Part shown: one piece after another, positions 63,660 through 64,000 of the stretch | Position numbering within the stretch: position 1 is the stretch's first letter | Layout of the letters: each line of letters begins with the position of its first letter | From: Antilocapra americana | Taxonomy: Eukaryota > Chordata > Mammalia > Artiodactyla > Antilocapridae | DNA length: 64,000 nucleotides | Assembly (NCBI GenBank): GCA_007570785.1 | Contig: ML661885.1 | Location: 12,698,490-12,762,489, forward strand | Direction of reading: 5' to 3' | Program-made: the position numbers and the translations under genes | Notes under the pieces: generated by a model | Seen by the model: the letters and a program-made list of their open reading frames with translations, nothing else | Told to the model about the DNA's origin: nothing | Databases searched by the model: none

Positions 63660-64000
63660 ACATTTACTGAGCCTTAAAGACACTGTGTCATTTTATTTTT
63701 ACTTATTTATTTTTTTGGCAATGCTGTGCAGATTGTGGGATTTTAGTTCCCTGACCAGTGATTGAACCCGGGGCCCTCAGTAGTCAGAGTGCAGGGTCCT
63801 AACCATTAGATTGCGAAGGAATTTACCACTGTGTCATTTTAATATTTACAGTTCTGGAAGGAATGTTTTCTCTTTGCCAGTTTGCAGAAGAAGGAAAAAT
63901 TGAGACTCAAAGCGCGTAAGTGATTTGCCCAAGCTCTTGCAACCAGAGCTGGGATGCAAATCCGGGTGGACTGACTCCAAAGCTTGTGCTTTGATTCCCA
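63660..64000 (+). repeat. MIR SINE interrupted by a CHR-type SINE
   Basis: Sequence after 63842 (AGACTCAAAGCGCGTAAGTG, TTGCCCAAGCTCTTGCAACC) is MIR-like, and the sequence before 63696 is its continuation. It runs to the window edge. Confidence 0.6.
63696..63826 (-). repeat. CHR-type SINE with 15-bp target-site duplication
   Basis: CACTGTGTCATTTTA at 63681-63695 and 63827-63841 flanks an antisense CHR copy. Confidence 0.93.

Noticed and set aside
1..64000. CRISPR array, operon, phage, plasmid or toxin system
   Set aside because: No spaced direct-repeat array, no bacterial ribosome-binding sites and no polycistronic layout. The window is vertebrate nuclear DNA.
1..64000. Endogenous retrovirus
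   Set aside because: Reverse transcriptase matches are all RTE-type BovB (non-LTR). I saw no LTR pair, gag, protease, integrase or envelope sequence.

Overview
The window is mammalian nuclear DNA from a ruminant (Pecora, probably a bovid). The evidence is dozens of ruminant retroposons: Bov-tA/Bov-A SINEs, tRNA-Glu-derived CHR-type SINEs, and RTE-clade BovB LINE copies carrying a YADD reverse transcriptase motif. There is no sign of bacterial, phage or plasmid organisation. The exact species cannot be read from the sequence alone.

One protein-coding gene is present, on the minus strand: NCOA2 (TIF2/GRIP1/SRC-2), a p160 steroid-receptor coactivator. I could place 18 consecutive coding exons between 62670 and 10344. 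All have AG/GT borders and matching phases. They sum to 4,035 coding nt (1,344 codons plus stop) with no frameshift or in-frame stop. They encode the protein from the start of PAS-A to the C-terminal KYC. The bHLH exons and the promoter lie beyond the right edge. The terminal exon holds only 12 coding nt and continues into a SINE-free 3' UTR of about 3.8 kb, ending near AATAAA signals at about 6550 and 6519.

Layout by rising coordinate: 1-6500 is repeat-rich DNA downstream of the gene. 6500-10355 is the terminal exon and 3' UTR. 11396-24826 holds the C-terminal exons (AD2, Q-rich and AD1/CBP-binding regions). 24827-34046 is a 9.2-kb intron with a tandem-head SINE, an L1 tail and a BovB copy. 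34047-42901 holds four more exons. 42902-49633 is a 6.7-kb intron that is nearly free of ruminant repeats until 48.6 kb. 49634-50903 is the large exon with the three LXXLL nuclear-receptor boxes. 52922-62670 holds the PAS exons.

I found no new multi-gene system. The best second-look items are structural: a BovB with a twin-priming 5' inversion and a SINE nested inside it; a perfect 109-bp tandem duplication inside another BovB tail; a SINE with a doubled tRNA head bracketed by one target-site duplication; a short similarity that continues past a SINE boundary at two loci; and inverted SINE pairs flanking single NCOA2 exons. Comparisons with human NCOA2 and repeat family names come from memory and were not aligned. 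Residue numbers use a human-like offset of 121 (the residues encoded upstream of the window). Exon numbers assume 23 exons, counted back from the last.
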